Source: Micromonospora okii (GTDB lineage Bacteria > Actinomycetota > Actinomycetes > Mycobacteriales > Micromonosporaceae). Taken from it: a stretch of 64,000 nt of DNA. Location: assembly GCF_020884795.1 (NCBI RefSeq), contig NZ_BBZF01000013.1, positions 39,438 to 103,437 of the forward strand, written 5' to 3'. The notes under the pieces were generated by a model. That model did not search any database. It was not told where the DNA came from and worked only from the letters and a program-made list of their open reading frames with translations. Shown here piece after piece: positions 31,066-39,578 of the stretch (position 1 is the stretch's first letter; each line of letters opens with the position of its first letter). Made by a program: the position numbers and the translations under genes.

Positions 31066-33858
31066 ATGCACACCAACCCCCGAACCGGGTCACGCAGGCG
31101 GATACTCGTCGCGCTGCCCGCCATTGCCCTCGCAGCCGCGTCACTGACCGTGACCGGCACCGCGTCGGCCGAGACGTCCCGCCCGGCCCCCGCCACGATC
31201 GGGGCCGACGAGCACTACATCAACTACGCCGAGCCGGAGGTGCAGCCTGACACCGCCGGCAAGGAGGTCAAGGGCCCCGGCGGCGTGTACACCAGCGCGG
31301 CGGACGAGGCCCAGGCGTACGACCGGAAGTTCGCCGCCGGCAACCCGGTGACGGCCCGGCAGCTCGCGAAGCTGGAGGCCCAGGCGATCCGCACGGGCAA
31401 GAGCCCACGGTGGATCAAAAAGGCCGAGAAGACCCAGACGGCGAAGCTGCTCACCCTGCTCGTGGAGTTCAACGACCAGGCCAACGACGACTTCACCGGC
31501 GTCATGGTCCCGAAGACGGTCTTCGAGGACCGGACCTGCGTCCCCGGCACCGTGCAGAACGGGCCGAAGCACAACAACATCCCGAACCCGGCGAGCCTGC
31601 CGCACAAGGACAACAACTCCATGTGGGTGCCGGACTTCTCCCCGGACCACTACAACAAGATGCTCTACAGCGAGAAGGGCATCACCGAGCGCGTCCGCAC
31701 GGACCTGACGGGGCCGGACGGCAAGAAGGGCGTCAGCCTCGCCGGCCGGACCATGCGCAACATGTACCTGGAGATGTCCAAGGGGGCGTACACGGTCGAC
31801 GGGCAGGCCAGCCCGTGGGTCACCGTGCCGCACTCGGAGGGCTGGTACGCGGCGTCGCGCTGCTTCCAGGACGAGAACGGCAACTGGGTCGCCGGCCGTG
31901 AGCAGGCCATGAACGGCCACCCGGAGAACCCGCAGGGCGCGGGCCGGCTCGCCACGGACGCCATCGACGCGCTCGCCGCGAAGGACCCGAACTTCCCCTG
32001 GGCCGACTACGACATCGAGGACCAGGCCGACCGGGACGGCGACGGCAACCTCTTCGAGCCGGACGGCGTGATCGACCACCTCGTGCTGACGCACGCCGGC
32101 CAGGGCAAGTCGCGCGGCGGCGGCGCCGAGGGCACCTACGCGGTCTGGGCGCACTCCTCGACCATCGCGGGCGGCTACACCATCCCCGGCACCAACATCC
32201 GGGCGTCGAACTACATCGTGCAGCCGGAGGACGCCGGCGTCGGCGTCTTCGCCCACGAGTTCGGCCACGACCTGGGCCTGCCGGACCTCTACGACAGCTC
32301 CGGCAACGCCGACTCCGACGTGGACTTCTGGGACCTGATGGCCTCCGGGTCGCACAGCGGCGAGATCTTCCAGGCGCTCCCCACCCACATGGGCATCTGG
32401 GACAAGTGGGTGCTCGGCTGGGCCGACCCGGTGACCATCGCCCCGGGCACCAAGCCGCGTGACATCCGCGTCGGCCAGACCTCGCGCACGCCCGTCGGCA
32501 CGGCGGACGGCATCAAGGTCGACCTGCCGGACAAGGTGCTCACGATGGCCGTGCCGCACAGCGGCACGAAGATGTGGCACAGCGGCGCGGACCAGAACTG
32601 GGCCGACGTCAAGCTGAGCCGCCAGGTCAACGTGCCCGCGGCGGCGGACGCCAAGTTCTGGATGTGGAACAACTACATCATCGAGGCGGACTGGGACTAC
32701 GGCTTCGTCGAGCTCTCCACCGACGGCGGGGCGACCTGGAAGGAGCAGAAGGTCTACGACGCCGGTGGCGCGCTGGTCACCACGAACGACAACTACGCCG
32801 ACCCGAACGGCCGCATGGTCGACTTCGGCAACAAGAAGTACGGCCTGACCGGCTCCACCAACGGCTGGCGGCACGACTACGTCGACCTGTCGGCGTACGC
32901 CGGGCAGACCGTGCAGGTCCGGCTCCGCTACGCCAGCGACGAGGCGTTCGTGGAGCGCGGCTGGTTCGCCGACGACTTCTCCGTCACGGCCGGCGGCGCG
33001 ACCGTGTGGAGCGACGACGTCGAGGGTGGCGCGAACGGCTGGACCGCCACCGGCGGCACCTTCACCGACACCACCGGCGCGGGCTGGAACGTCAACTCCG
33101 GCACCGAGCGGCGGGCGCACTACTACCTGGCCGAGTGGCGCAACTTCGACGGCTTCGACAACGGCCTGAAGTACGGCTACGACACGGTCTACTCGCACGA
33201 GGCGTGGAAGGTCGACAAGTTCTCCTACAACGCCCCGGGCATGCTGGTCTGGTACCGGGACACCGCGCTCGGCGACGTCAACCACACGACCGCGCAGATG
33301 ACCGCGCTGCCGAGCTACGGCGCCAAGGGCGGCCTGCTGATCGTCGACTCGCACTACGACCCGTACCGCCGGAAGGGCACGGCGGCCGAGAAGGACCCGT
33401 CGGTCCTGGACAACCTGCCGAGCCGGCCGCAGTCGGCGAACGCGGCGTTCGGCCTGAACAAGACGCCCGGGTTCCGGGAGTGCCTGGAGGCGCCGGACGA
33501 GCCGTACAGCGAGTACTGCACGTGGTTCGCCTCGCAGAAGCCGGTGCGCGGCTTCACCGACGCCAAGGGCTGGTACCCGGGCATCGAGATGCGCGACGGC
33601 GCGGCGTACGCCCGCGACAACGACGCCTCCGTGGTGGTGCCGTCGCGCAACAACGCGCCGTACACGACCCGGGTGGTCAACCCGGACGGCACCCCGGCGA
33701 CCCAGTTCTACGGGGTCACCCTGGGCGGCGGCGCGATCGTGCTGGGCACCGGCAACCCCGGTGACCAGGGCGTGAACTACGGCGTCTCGCTCACGGTCAA
33801 GCGCACCGCGTTCGACAACAAGGTCGCCACGGTGAAGGTGACCTCGGCGCGGCCCTGA
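31066..33858 (+). CDS. Secreted M6-family metalloprotease 1 (immune inhibitor A-like)
   Basis: ATG 31066 follows GGAGCGGC and gives 930 residues. A Sec signal peptide covers about residues 1-36 (RRRILVALPAIALAAASLTV then TGTASAET). A propeptide region follows. The M6 catalytic domain has the zinc site HEFGHDLGLPD starting at residue 397, then DFWDLMASGSH and HMGIWDKWVLGW. Downstream are immune-inhibitor-type beta domains (VELSTDGGATWKE, YVDLSAYAGQTVQVRLRYAS) and a C-terminal region ending in KVTSARP. The enzyme should degrade extracellular proteins. It is the most divergent of three adjacent M6 genes: it carries extra DGDGNLFEPDGVIDHL-type calcium-binding-like sequence and Cys pairs. A terminator at 33881-33921 makes it a single-gene unit. 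Confidence 0.93.
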   Translation: MHTNPRTGSRRRILVALPAIALAAASLTVTGTASAETSRPAPATIGADEHYINYAEPEVQPDTAGKEVKGPGGVYTSAADEAQAYDRKFAAGNPVTARQLAKLEAQAIRTGKSPRWIKKAEKTQTAKLLTLLVEFNDQANDDFTGVMVPKTVFEDRTCVPGTVQNGPKHNNIPNPASLPHKDNNSMWVPDFSPDHYNKMLYSEKGITERVRTDLTGPDGKKGVSLAGRTMRNMYLEMSKGAYTVDGQASPWVTVPHSEGWYAASRCFQDENGNWVAGREQAMNGHPENPQGAGRLATDAIDALAAKDPNFPWADYDIEDQADRDGDGNLFEPDGVIDHLVLTHAGQGKSRGGGAEGTYAVWAHSSTIAGGYTIPGTNIRASNYIVQPEDAGVGVFAHEFGHDLGLPDLYDSSGNADSDVDFWDLMASGSHSGEIFQALPTHMGIWDKWVLGWADPVTIAPGTKPRDIRVGQTSRTPVGTADGIKVDLPDKVLTMAVPHSGTKMWHSGADQNWADVKLSRQVNVPAAADAKFWMWNNYIIEADWDYGFVELSTDGGATWKEQKVYDAGGALVTTNDNYADPNGRMVDFGNKKYGLTGSTNGWRHDYVDLSAYAGQTVQVRLRYASDEAFVERGWFADDFSVTAGGATVWSDDVEGGANGWTATGGTFTDTTGAGWNVNSGTERRAHYYLAEWRNFDGFDNGLKYGYDTVYSHEAWKVDKFSYNAPGMLVWYRDTALGDVNHTTAQMTALPSYGAKGGLLIVDSHYDPYRRKGTAAEKDPSVLDNLPSRPQSANAAFGLNKTPGFRECLEAPDEPYSEYCTWFASQKPVRGFTDAKGWYPGIEMRDGAAYARDNDASVVVPSRNNAPYTTRVVNPDGTPATQFYGVTLGGGAIVLGTGNPGDQGVNYGVSLTVKRTAFDNKVATVKVTSARP

Positions 33859-33880
33859 CCGCTGTCAGTCGCACGTCCCG

Positions 33881-33921
33881 GCGGGGCCCGTCCGGAGCAC
33901 ATCGCTCCGGGCGGGCCCCGC
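33881..33921 (+). terminator. Hairpin terminator after M6 protease 1
   Basis: GCGGGGCCCG, then CCGGAGC, pair with GCTCCGG and CGGGCCCCGC, giving a stem of about 18 bp with one T-G wobble and a 5-nt loop. Confidence 0.85.
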
Positions 33922-34024
33922 TCCTTGTGCGACGGCGGCCCGGACGCCGGGGCCCCCGGGACCGGCGCGGGGCGTTGTCGCCGGCGCGGGGCGTCGTAGG
34001 CGGCGCGGGCGTCGTGGCCGGCGC

Positions 34025-34222
34025 GGACGTCGTAGGCGGCGCGGACGTCGTAGGCGGCGCGGACGTCGTAGGCGGCGCGGACGTCGTAGGCGGCGCGGAC
34101 GTCGTAGGCGGCGCGGACGTCGTAGGCGGCGCGGACGTCGTAGGCGGCGCGGACGTCGTAGGCGGCGCGGACGTCGTAGGCGGCGCGGACGTCGTAGGCG
34201 GCGCGGACGTCGTAGGCGGCGC
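34025..34222. repeat. Eleven perfect 18-bp tandem repeats
   Basis: GGACGTCGTAGGCGGCGC is repeated 11 times without change, with degenerate copies on both sides (GGCGTCGTGGCCGGCGC before; GGGCGGCGC after). Each unit carries the palindrome GACGTC. It lies between a terminator and the upstream region of the next gene. All frames stay open because 18 is a multiple of 3, so the open frames have no coding value by themselves. Confidence 0.95.
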
Positions 34223-34344
34223 GGGCGGCGCGGCCGGCGTCGGCTGCCGTAGCCAAACCGTAATGTGGAACGACCCCGCGCAATGCCGCCGGTTGGCCCC
34301 GATTTGGTGGCCTTCGCCCGCGCCTTTCCGCCGATTTCCCGGGC

Positions 34345-34361
34345 TTGTCAAGCAGTGACAA
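34345..34361. promoter_or_regulatory. Operator-like palindrome before M6 protease 2
   Basis: TTGTCA and TGACAA are perfect inverted arms around AGCAG. It lies about 96 bp upstream of the TTG start and could overlap the promoter. Confidence 0.4.
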
Positions 34362-34456
34362 CGGCCGAATCCTCTGCGAGGGTGACAGGCGCACGCATGA
34401 CAGCGGCGACCTCGGTGGCGGCCGTCATGTCACAGTTCCACAAAGGAGGAGGACCT

Positions 34457-36769
34457 TTGAGGAGACGAGTCACAGCCGGTCTGGCCTCGGCCGCGGCCGC
34501 GCTGCTGGCGACCGGCGTCGTCACGGCCCCAGTGTCCGCCGCCCCGGCGGCGGAGCCGATCCCCGGGGCCGGCAAGGCCAAGGTCGAGCGTGGTCGGGAC
34601 AACCTGCCCGACGCCAAGGCGGACCAGCAGCGTGAGGTCCGCAAGCAGGCCGTCGCCGACCTGCTGCAGGGCAAGGTCAAGCTCCAGACGCGCAACGGTT
34701 CCAAGGTCATCCAGATCAAGAACGACAAGTTCGTCGAGTACCAGCAGGCGCCGAAGGTCGACCCGATCTTCACGATGCTGGTCCAGTTCGGTGACCGCAC
34801 CGACCCGCGCACCGGCGGCACCGCCGGCCCGAAGGTCAACCAGATCGCCCAGCCGGACCGCAACTGGAACGGCGACGCCACCGACGACAACAGCACGCTG
34901 TGGCGCTCCGACTTCAACCGCGCCCACTACCAGGACATGTTCTACGGCGAGGGCGAGTCCATGCGGGACTTCTACCTCAAGCAGTCCGGTGGCCGGTACA
35001 CCGTCGGCGGCGACGTGACCGACTGGGTCACCGTGCCCTTCAACGAGTCCCGGTACGGCAGCCCCGCCATCTCCGAGGCCGACGGGTACTGGAACTTCGT
35101 CAAGGACAGCGCCACCTCCTGGTACGACTCCCAGGTCGCCGCCGGCAAGACGCCGCAGCAGATCAAGGACTACCTCAAGCAGTTCGACGTCTGGGACCGC
35201 TACGACTTCGACGGCGACGGCGACTTCAACGAGCCCGACGGCTACATCGACCACTTCCAGGCCGTCCACGCCGGTGAGGGCGAGGAGGCCGGCGGCGGCG
35301 CCCAGGGCGAGGACGCCATCTGGTCGCACCGGTGGGCCGCGTTCCCGAACCTGGCCGGCAGCGCCGGCCCGGCGGGCAACCTGTCCGGCGGCGTGCAGAT
35401 CGGCGACACCGGCATCTGGATCCGTGACTACACCACGGAGCCGGAGAACGGTGGCCTCGGGGTGTTCGCCCACGAGTACGGCCACGACCTCGGCCTGCCG
35501 GACCTCTACGACACCAACGGTGGCGACAACGGGGTGGGCTTCTGGAGCCTGATGGCCTCGGGTTCGTGGCTGAGCCGCGGCAAGGACGACATCGGCTCGA
35601 CGCCGGGCTACATGGACCCGTGGTCGAAGCTCCTCATGGGCTGGCTCAACCACTCCACGGTCGAGTACGGCAAGGGCAGCACGGTCCTGCCGCTCGGCCC
35701 GGCCGGCGACAGCGACGGGCCGAAGGCCCAGGCGGTCGTGGTGAACCTGCCGCCGCAGACCCAGACCACCTCGTACAACACCCCGTTCGCGGGGGCCAAC
35801 GAGTGGTGGGGTGGCAGCGCCGACGACCTGAACACCACGCTGGCCCGCCAGCTCGACCTGACCGGTACGACGTCCGCGTCGATCACCGCGAAGGCCTGGT
35901 TCGACATCGAAGAGGACTACGACTACCTCTACGCCGAGGTCTCTACCAACGGTGGCGCCACCTGGTCGCAGCTCGGCAACTCGCTGATCGACGCGGGTGA
36001 GACCGGCGTCGACGGCTCCAGCAACGGCGAGTGGATCGACCTGACCTACGACCTGTCGGCGTACGCCGGGCAGACCGTGCAGTTCCGCTACCGCTACCAG
36101 AGCGACGGCGGCGTCCACCTGGCCGGCGCGTTCCTGGACAACATCTCGCTGGTCAAGGGCGGCACCACCGTCTGGACCGACGGCGCGGAGAGCCTCGACC
36201 CGGCGTGGACGGCCAAGGGCTTCACCCGGATGGGCGGCTCGGTCACCGACTCGTACCCCCGCTTCTACATCGCGGAGAACCGGACGTACTTCGGGTACGA
36301 CGACACCCTGCGCACCGGTGGGTACAACTACGGTTTCGCCAACAGCCGCCCGAACTGGGTCGAGCGGTTCCCGAACCAGCCCGGCCTGCTGGTCTGGTAC
36401 GTGAACTACGCCTACGGCGACAACAACACCTCGGAGCACCCGGGCTACGGCCTGAACCTCCCGGTGGACGTCCGCCCGGGGCCGATCCGGACCAGCGCCG
36501 GCGGCACCATCACCAACCGGCGCAACGGCTACGACGCCACGTTCAGCTGGTACGCGAAGCCGGCGCAGACGTTCCACGTCAACGGCGTGGGCGTCACCGT
36601 GCCGAAGCTCAACCCGAACCCGGTGTTCAACGACAGCAAGATCGACCGTTACTGGTCGGCCGAGAACCCGCAGAACTCGGTGAAGGTCGCCGGCACCGGC
36701 ACCACGATCGCCATCCTGACGCAGGGCAAGAAGCCGACGGACAACATGACCATCGTGGTCAAGAACTGA
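34457..36769 (+). CDS. Secreted M6-family metalloprotease 2 (immune inhibitor A-like)
   Basis: The best start is TTG 34457, 5 nt after AAAGGAGGAGGA. It gives a clean signal peptide (LRRRVTAGLASAAAALLATG then VVTAPVSAAPA) and 770 residues; an upstream ATG 34427 would place the ribosome binding site inside the gene. The zinc motif HEYGHDLGLPD starts at residue 339 and is followed by GFWSLMASGSWL and PWSKLLMGWL. The DGDGDFNEPDGYIDHFQAVH segment resembles a calcium loop. Beta domains follow (AEVSTNGGATWSQLGNSL, YDLSAYAGQTVQFRYRYQSD). The C-terminus ends TIVVKN. It is much closer to protease 3 than to protease 1, indicating a local duplication. A terminator follows at 36783-36822. Confidence 0.93.
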   Translation: MRRRVTAGLASAAAALLATGVVTAPVSAAPAAEPIPGAGKAKVERGRDNLPDAKADQQREVRKQAVADLLQGKVKLQTRNGSKVIQIKNDKFVEYQQAPKVDPIFTMLVQFGDRTDPRTGGTAGPKVNQIAQPDRNWNGDATDDNSTLWRSDFNRAHYQDMFYGEGESMRDFYLKQSGGRYTVGGDVTDWVTVPFNESRYGSPAISEADGYWNFVKDSATSWYDSQVAAGKTPQQIKDYLKQFDVWDRYDFDGDGDFNEPDGYIDHFQAVHAGEGEEAGGGAQGEDAIWSHRWAAFPNLAGSAGPAGNLSGGVQIGDTGIWIRDYTTEPENGGLGVFAHEYGHDLGLPDLYDTNGGDNGVGFWSLMASGSWLSRGKDDIGSTPGYMDPWSKLLMGWLNHSTVEYGKGSTVLPLGPAGDSDGPKAQAVVVNLPPQTQTTSYNTPFAGANEWWGGSADDLNTTLARQLDLTGTTSASITAKAWFDIEEDYDYLYAEVSTNGGATWSQLGNSLIDAGETGVDGSSNGEWIDLTYDLSAYAGQTVQFRYRYQSDGGVHLAGAFLDNISLVKGGTTVWTDGAESLDPAWTAKGFTRMGGSVTDSYPRFYIAENRTYFGYDDTLRTGGYNYGFANSRPNWVERFPNQPGLLVWYVNYAYGDNNTSEHPGYGLNLPVDVRPGPIRTSAGGTITNRRNGYDATFSWYAKPAQTFHVNGVGVTVPKLNPNPVFNDSKIDRYWSAENPQNSVKVAGTGTTIAILTQGKKPTDNMTIVVKN

Positions 36770-36782
36770 TCTCCTGATCGAC

Positions 36783-36822
36783 GGGAAGGGGCCGGTGGCG
36801 GCGACGCCACCGGCCCCTTCCC
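36783..36822 (+). terminator. Hairpin terminator after M6 protease 2
   Basis: GGGAAGGGGCCGGTGGCG pairs perfectly with CGCCACCGGCCCCTTCCC (18 bp) around a GCGA tetraloop, 14 bp past the stop codon. Confidence 0.9.
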
Positions 36823-36935
36823 GCATGCACGGGATCAAGTGGATTGTGACGGTGGAGGGCGTCGCCGACGAAAGACTGCCACAAATGGCCGCGCGTACCT
36901 TCCCACCGGTCCCACCAGACTCTATGTTCACCATT

Positions 36936-36953
36936 GGTCCCACCCGTGGGACC
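36936..36953. promoter_or_regulatory. Operator-like palindrome before M6 protease 3
   Basis: GGTCCCAC and GTGGGACC are perfect arms around CC. A further direct half-site GGTCCCAC lies at 36908-36915. The group sits 50-95 bp upstream of the GTG start of protease 3. Confidence 0.45.
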
Positions 36954-37002
36954 ACCGGCCCTACCCCCGTCTGGGCCGGCTCCCTCACACCGGAGGTACC
37001 AC

Positions 37003-39444
37003 GTGCGGAAAGTCGCAGTGGGTCTGCTCGGGCTTTCGCTGACGGCATCGGGACTGGTGGTGGGCACGTCCGCCAGCGCCGCGCCGACTCCGAAGCTCCC
37101 GCCGGCCGCCCCGTCGGCCGCCGAGAAGGCCCCAGCGGATCGTCACGATCTGCCGGACAAGTTCGAGGACAAGCGCCGCGCGCTTCGCCAGGAGGGCCTC
37201 AGCGAGGTCCTGTCCGGCCGGGCCAAGGCGCAGAAGATCAACGGCAGCACCGTCGTCAAGGTCGGCGAGACCGCCGGTAGCGCGGCGGCTGCGGCCGGGG
37301 CCCGGAGCGCCAAGGCGGGCAAGAAGGACCAGTACGTCGAGTTGGCCCGGGAGCGCACTGACCGGATCTTCGTGATCCTCGCCGAGTACGGCGACGAGCG
37401 TCACCCGGACTACCCCGACAAGGACATCAACCCGGACATCGCGGGTCCGCGCACGTTCGACGGTCCGCAGCACAACGAGATCCCCGCCCCGAACCGGGCC
37501 GTGGACAACTCGACGGTGTGGCAGGCGGACTACAGCGCCGACTACTTCCGCGAGCTGTACTTCGGCAAGGGCAAGGACGACGAGTCGGTCAAGAAGTACT
37601 TCGAGGCCCAGTCGTCCGGCCGGTACACGGTCGAGGGCCAGGTCACCGACTGGGTGAAGGTCAAGTACAACGCGGCACGCTACGGTCGCTCCGACGACCC
37701 GAAGGCCGACGACGACCCGACGGGCGACCCCGCCGTCTGCGCCGACAACAACTGCCAGAACACCTGGGAGCTGGTGCGCGACGCCGCCAACCAGTGGGTG
37801 GCCGACCAGAAGGCCAAGGGCCGCACCGACGCCCAGATCAAGACCGAGATGCAGTCCTTCGACCAGTGGGACCGCTTCGACTACGACGGCGACGGCGACT
37901 TCAACGAGCCGGACGGCTACATCGACCACTTCCAGATCGTCCACTCCGGCGGCGACCAGGCCGACGGCGACCCGTACCAGGGCGAGGACGCGATCTGGAG
38001 CCACCGCTGGTCTGCCTTCAACACCTCGCGCACCGGCCCGCCGAACTTCCCGATCGGCGGCACCGAGATCGGCAACACCGGCATCTGGATCCGTGACTAC
38101 ACGATCCAGCCGGAAAACGGTGGCCGGAGCGTCTTCTACCACGAGTACGCGCACGACCTGGGCCTGCCGGACGACTACAACGTCATGAACGGCGGCGACA
38201 ACAACAACGAGCACTGGACCCTGATGGCCCAGAGCCGGCTCAGCAGGCCGGGCGACGGCGGCATCGGCGAGCGCGGCGGCGACCTCGGCGCCTGGAACAA
38301 GCTCCAGCTCGGCTGGCTCGACTACGAGGTGGTCAAGGCCGGTCAGAAGAAGACCCTGGAGCTGGGCCCGCAGGAGTACAACTCCGCCAAGCCGCAGGCC
38401 GCCGTGGTGGTGCTCCCGCAGCGGGAGTACACCTTCAACTACGGCAAGCCCTTCGAGGGCAGCAAGCAGTTCTTCTCCGGCAACGACGACGACCTGGACA
38501 ACGCGATGACCAGGACCGTCGACCTCACCGGGAAGACCTCGGCGGCGCTGTCGCTCAAGGGCCGGTACGACATCGAGGCCGGCTACGACTACCTCTTCTT
38601 CGAGGCGTCGACCGACGGCGGGGCCACCTGGGCGACGCTCCCCGGCACCGTGGACGGCCGGCCGATCCCGCCGGTGTCGAGCAACGACCCGACGCCGGGC
38701 CTCACCGGCAGCAGCGGCGGCCGGTGGACCGACCTCAACGTCCCGCTGAACTCGGTGGCCGGCAAGGTCGCGCAGGTCCGCCTCCGCTACGTCACCGACG
38801 GCGGCGTCTCCTCGGGCGGCTTCTTCGGCGACAACGTCACCCTGACCGCCGACGGGCAGACCCTCTCCTCCGACGGCGCCGAGAACGGCACCGGCACCTG
38901 GACGCTCAAGGGCTTCAGCACCGTCGACGCGACGTACACCCGGCTCTTCGACAACTACTACATCGCCGGCAACCGGACGTACGTGTCGTACGACAAGTAC
39001 CTCAAGACCGGCCCGTACTACTTCGGCTACGGCACCACCCGCCCGGACTACGTGGACCACTACGCGTACCAGGAGGGTCTGCTGATCTCGTACTGGAACC
39101 TCCGGTTCCCCGACAACGACACGTTCGCCCACCCGGGCGAGGGTCGGAACATGGTCATCGACGCGCACCCGGCGCCGATCTACAACCTGACCGGCAACCC
39201 GTGGCGGGCCCGCGTCCAGGTCTACGACGCGACGTTCGGCCTGCGCAAGGCGGACTCGTTCACGCTGCACATCAACGGCCAGGCCCAGTACGTCCGGGGT
39301 CAGGCCGCGCAGCCGCTGTTCGACGACACCAAGCAGTACTGGTACCCGGAGCTGCCGAACCACGGCGTCAAGCTCCCGGCCACCGGCACCAAGATCAAGG
39401 TGCTCCAGGAGAAGGGGACCTCGGTCAAGGTCCGCTTCTCCTGA
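37003..39444 (+). CDS. Secreted M6-family metalloprotease 3 (immune inhibitor A-like)
   Basis: GTG 37003 follows CGGAGGTACCAC and gives 813 residues with a signal peptide (VRKVAVGLLGLSLTASGLVV then GTSASAAP). The zinc motif is HEYAHDLGLPDDY from residue 380, with Ala instead of Gly before the second His, which is tolerated in HExxH. Then come HWTLMAQSRLSRPGDGG and AWNKLQLGWL. DYDGDGDFNEPDGYIDHFQI matches protease 2 closely. The beta domains (FEASTDGGATWATLPGTV, GKVAQVRLRYVTDGGVS) and the region GTTRPDYVDHYAYQEGLLIS follow. A propeptide with Lys/Ala stretches (RSAKAGKKDQYVELARERTD) precedes the catalytic domain. With proteases 1 and 2 it forms a tandem secreted protease set. Confidence 0.93.
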   Translation: MRKVAVGLLGLSLTASGLVVGTSASAAPTPKLPPAAPSAAEKAPADRHDLPDKFEDKRRALRQEGLSEVLSGRAKAQKINGSTVVKVGETAGSAAAAAGARSAKAGKKDQYVELARERTDRIFVILAEYGDERHPDYPDKDINPDIAGPRTFDGPQHNEIPAPNRAVDNSTVWQADYSADYFRELYFGKGKDDESVKKYFEAQSSGRYTVEGQVTDWVKVKYNAARYGRSDDPKADDDPTGDPAVCADNNCQNTWELVRDAANQWVADQKAKGRTDAQIKTEMQSFDQWDRFDYDGDGDFNEPDGYIDHFQIVHSGGDQADGDPYQGEDAIWSHRWSAFNTSRTGPPNFPIGGTEIGNTGIWIRDYTIQPENGGRSVFYHEYAHDLGLPDDYNVMNGGDNNNEHWTLMAQSRLSRPGDGGIGERGGDLGAWNKLQLGWLDYEVVKAGQKKTLELGPQEYNSAKPQAAVVVLPQREYTFNYGKPFEGSKQFFSGNDDDLDNAMTRTVDLTGKTSAALSLKGRYDIEAGYDYLFFEASTDGGATWATLPGTVDGRPIPPVSSNDPTPGLTGSSGGRWTDLNVPLNSVAGKVAQVRLRYVTDGGVSSGGFFGDNVTLTADGQTLSSDGAENGTGTWTLKGFSTVDATYTRLFDNYYIAGNRTYVSYDKYLKTGPYYFGYGTTRPDYVDHYAYQEGLLISYWNLRFPDNDTFAHPGEGRNMVIDAHPAPIYNLTGNPWRARVQVYDATFGLRKADSFTLHINGQAQYVRGQAAQPLFDDTKQYWYPELPNHGVKLPATGTKIKVLQEKGTSVKVRFS

Positions 39445-39466
39445 TCGGCTGATCGACCGCACCACC

Positions 39467-39501
39467 GCGATGCCCGGGCAGGTCACCTGCCCGGGCATCG
39501 C
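39467..39501 (+). terminator. Hairpin terminator after M6 protease 3
   Basis: GCGATGCCCGGGCAGGT and ACCTGCCCGGGCATCGC are perfect 17-bp inverted arms around a single C, followed by CCCTTTCC. In RNA the loop would open to about 3-5 nt. Confidence 0.85.
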
Positions 39502-39566
39502 CCTTTCCGCACCCCGGTGCCACCGGCCGGGTCGGATCGCCGGGACCGCCCCGCGCGCCGGGGTCC

Positions 39567-39572
39567 TAGGCT
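39567..39572 (+). promoter_or_regulatory. -10 element of a leaderless promoter
   Basis: TAGGCT ends 6 nt before ATG 39579, and no ribosome binding site is visible, which fits a leaderless transcript. Confidence 0.5.
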
Positions 39573-39578
39573 GGGGCC

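Larger units (their letters stand above)
33859..34456. other. Intergenic region between M6 protease genes 1 and 2
   Basis: This 598-bp gap holds a terminator (33881-33921), a perfect 11-copy 18-bp array (34025-34222) with degenerate flanks, and a palindrome TTGTCAAGCAGTGACAA (34345-34361). There is also an inverted CATGAC / GTCATG pair around 34396-34429 in the likely leader. Frames through the array are low-complexity on both strands and are not credible genes. Confidence 0.7.

Noticed and set aside
34025..34222. The 18-bp array as a CRISPR array
   Set aside because: Repeats are directly adjacent with no spacers, and no cas genes are in the window.
33777..34394. Minus-strand 205- and 184-codon and plus-strand 143-codon frames through the 18-bp array
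   Set aside because: An 18-bp repeat keeps every frame open once one unit lacks a stop; the products are monotonous repeats (AAYDVR, PPTTSA, GGADVV) without credible starts.
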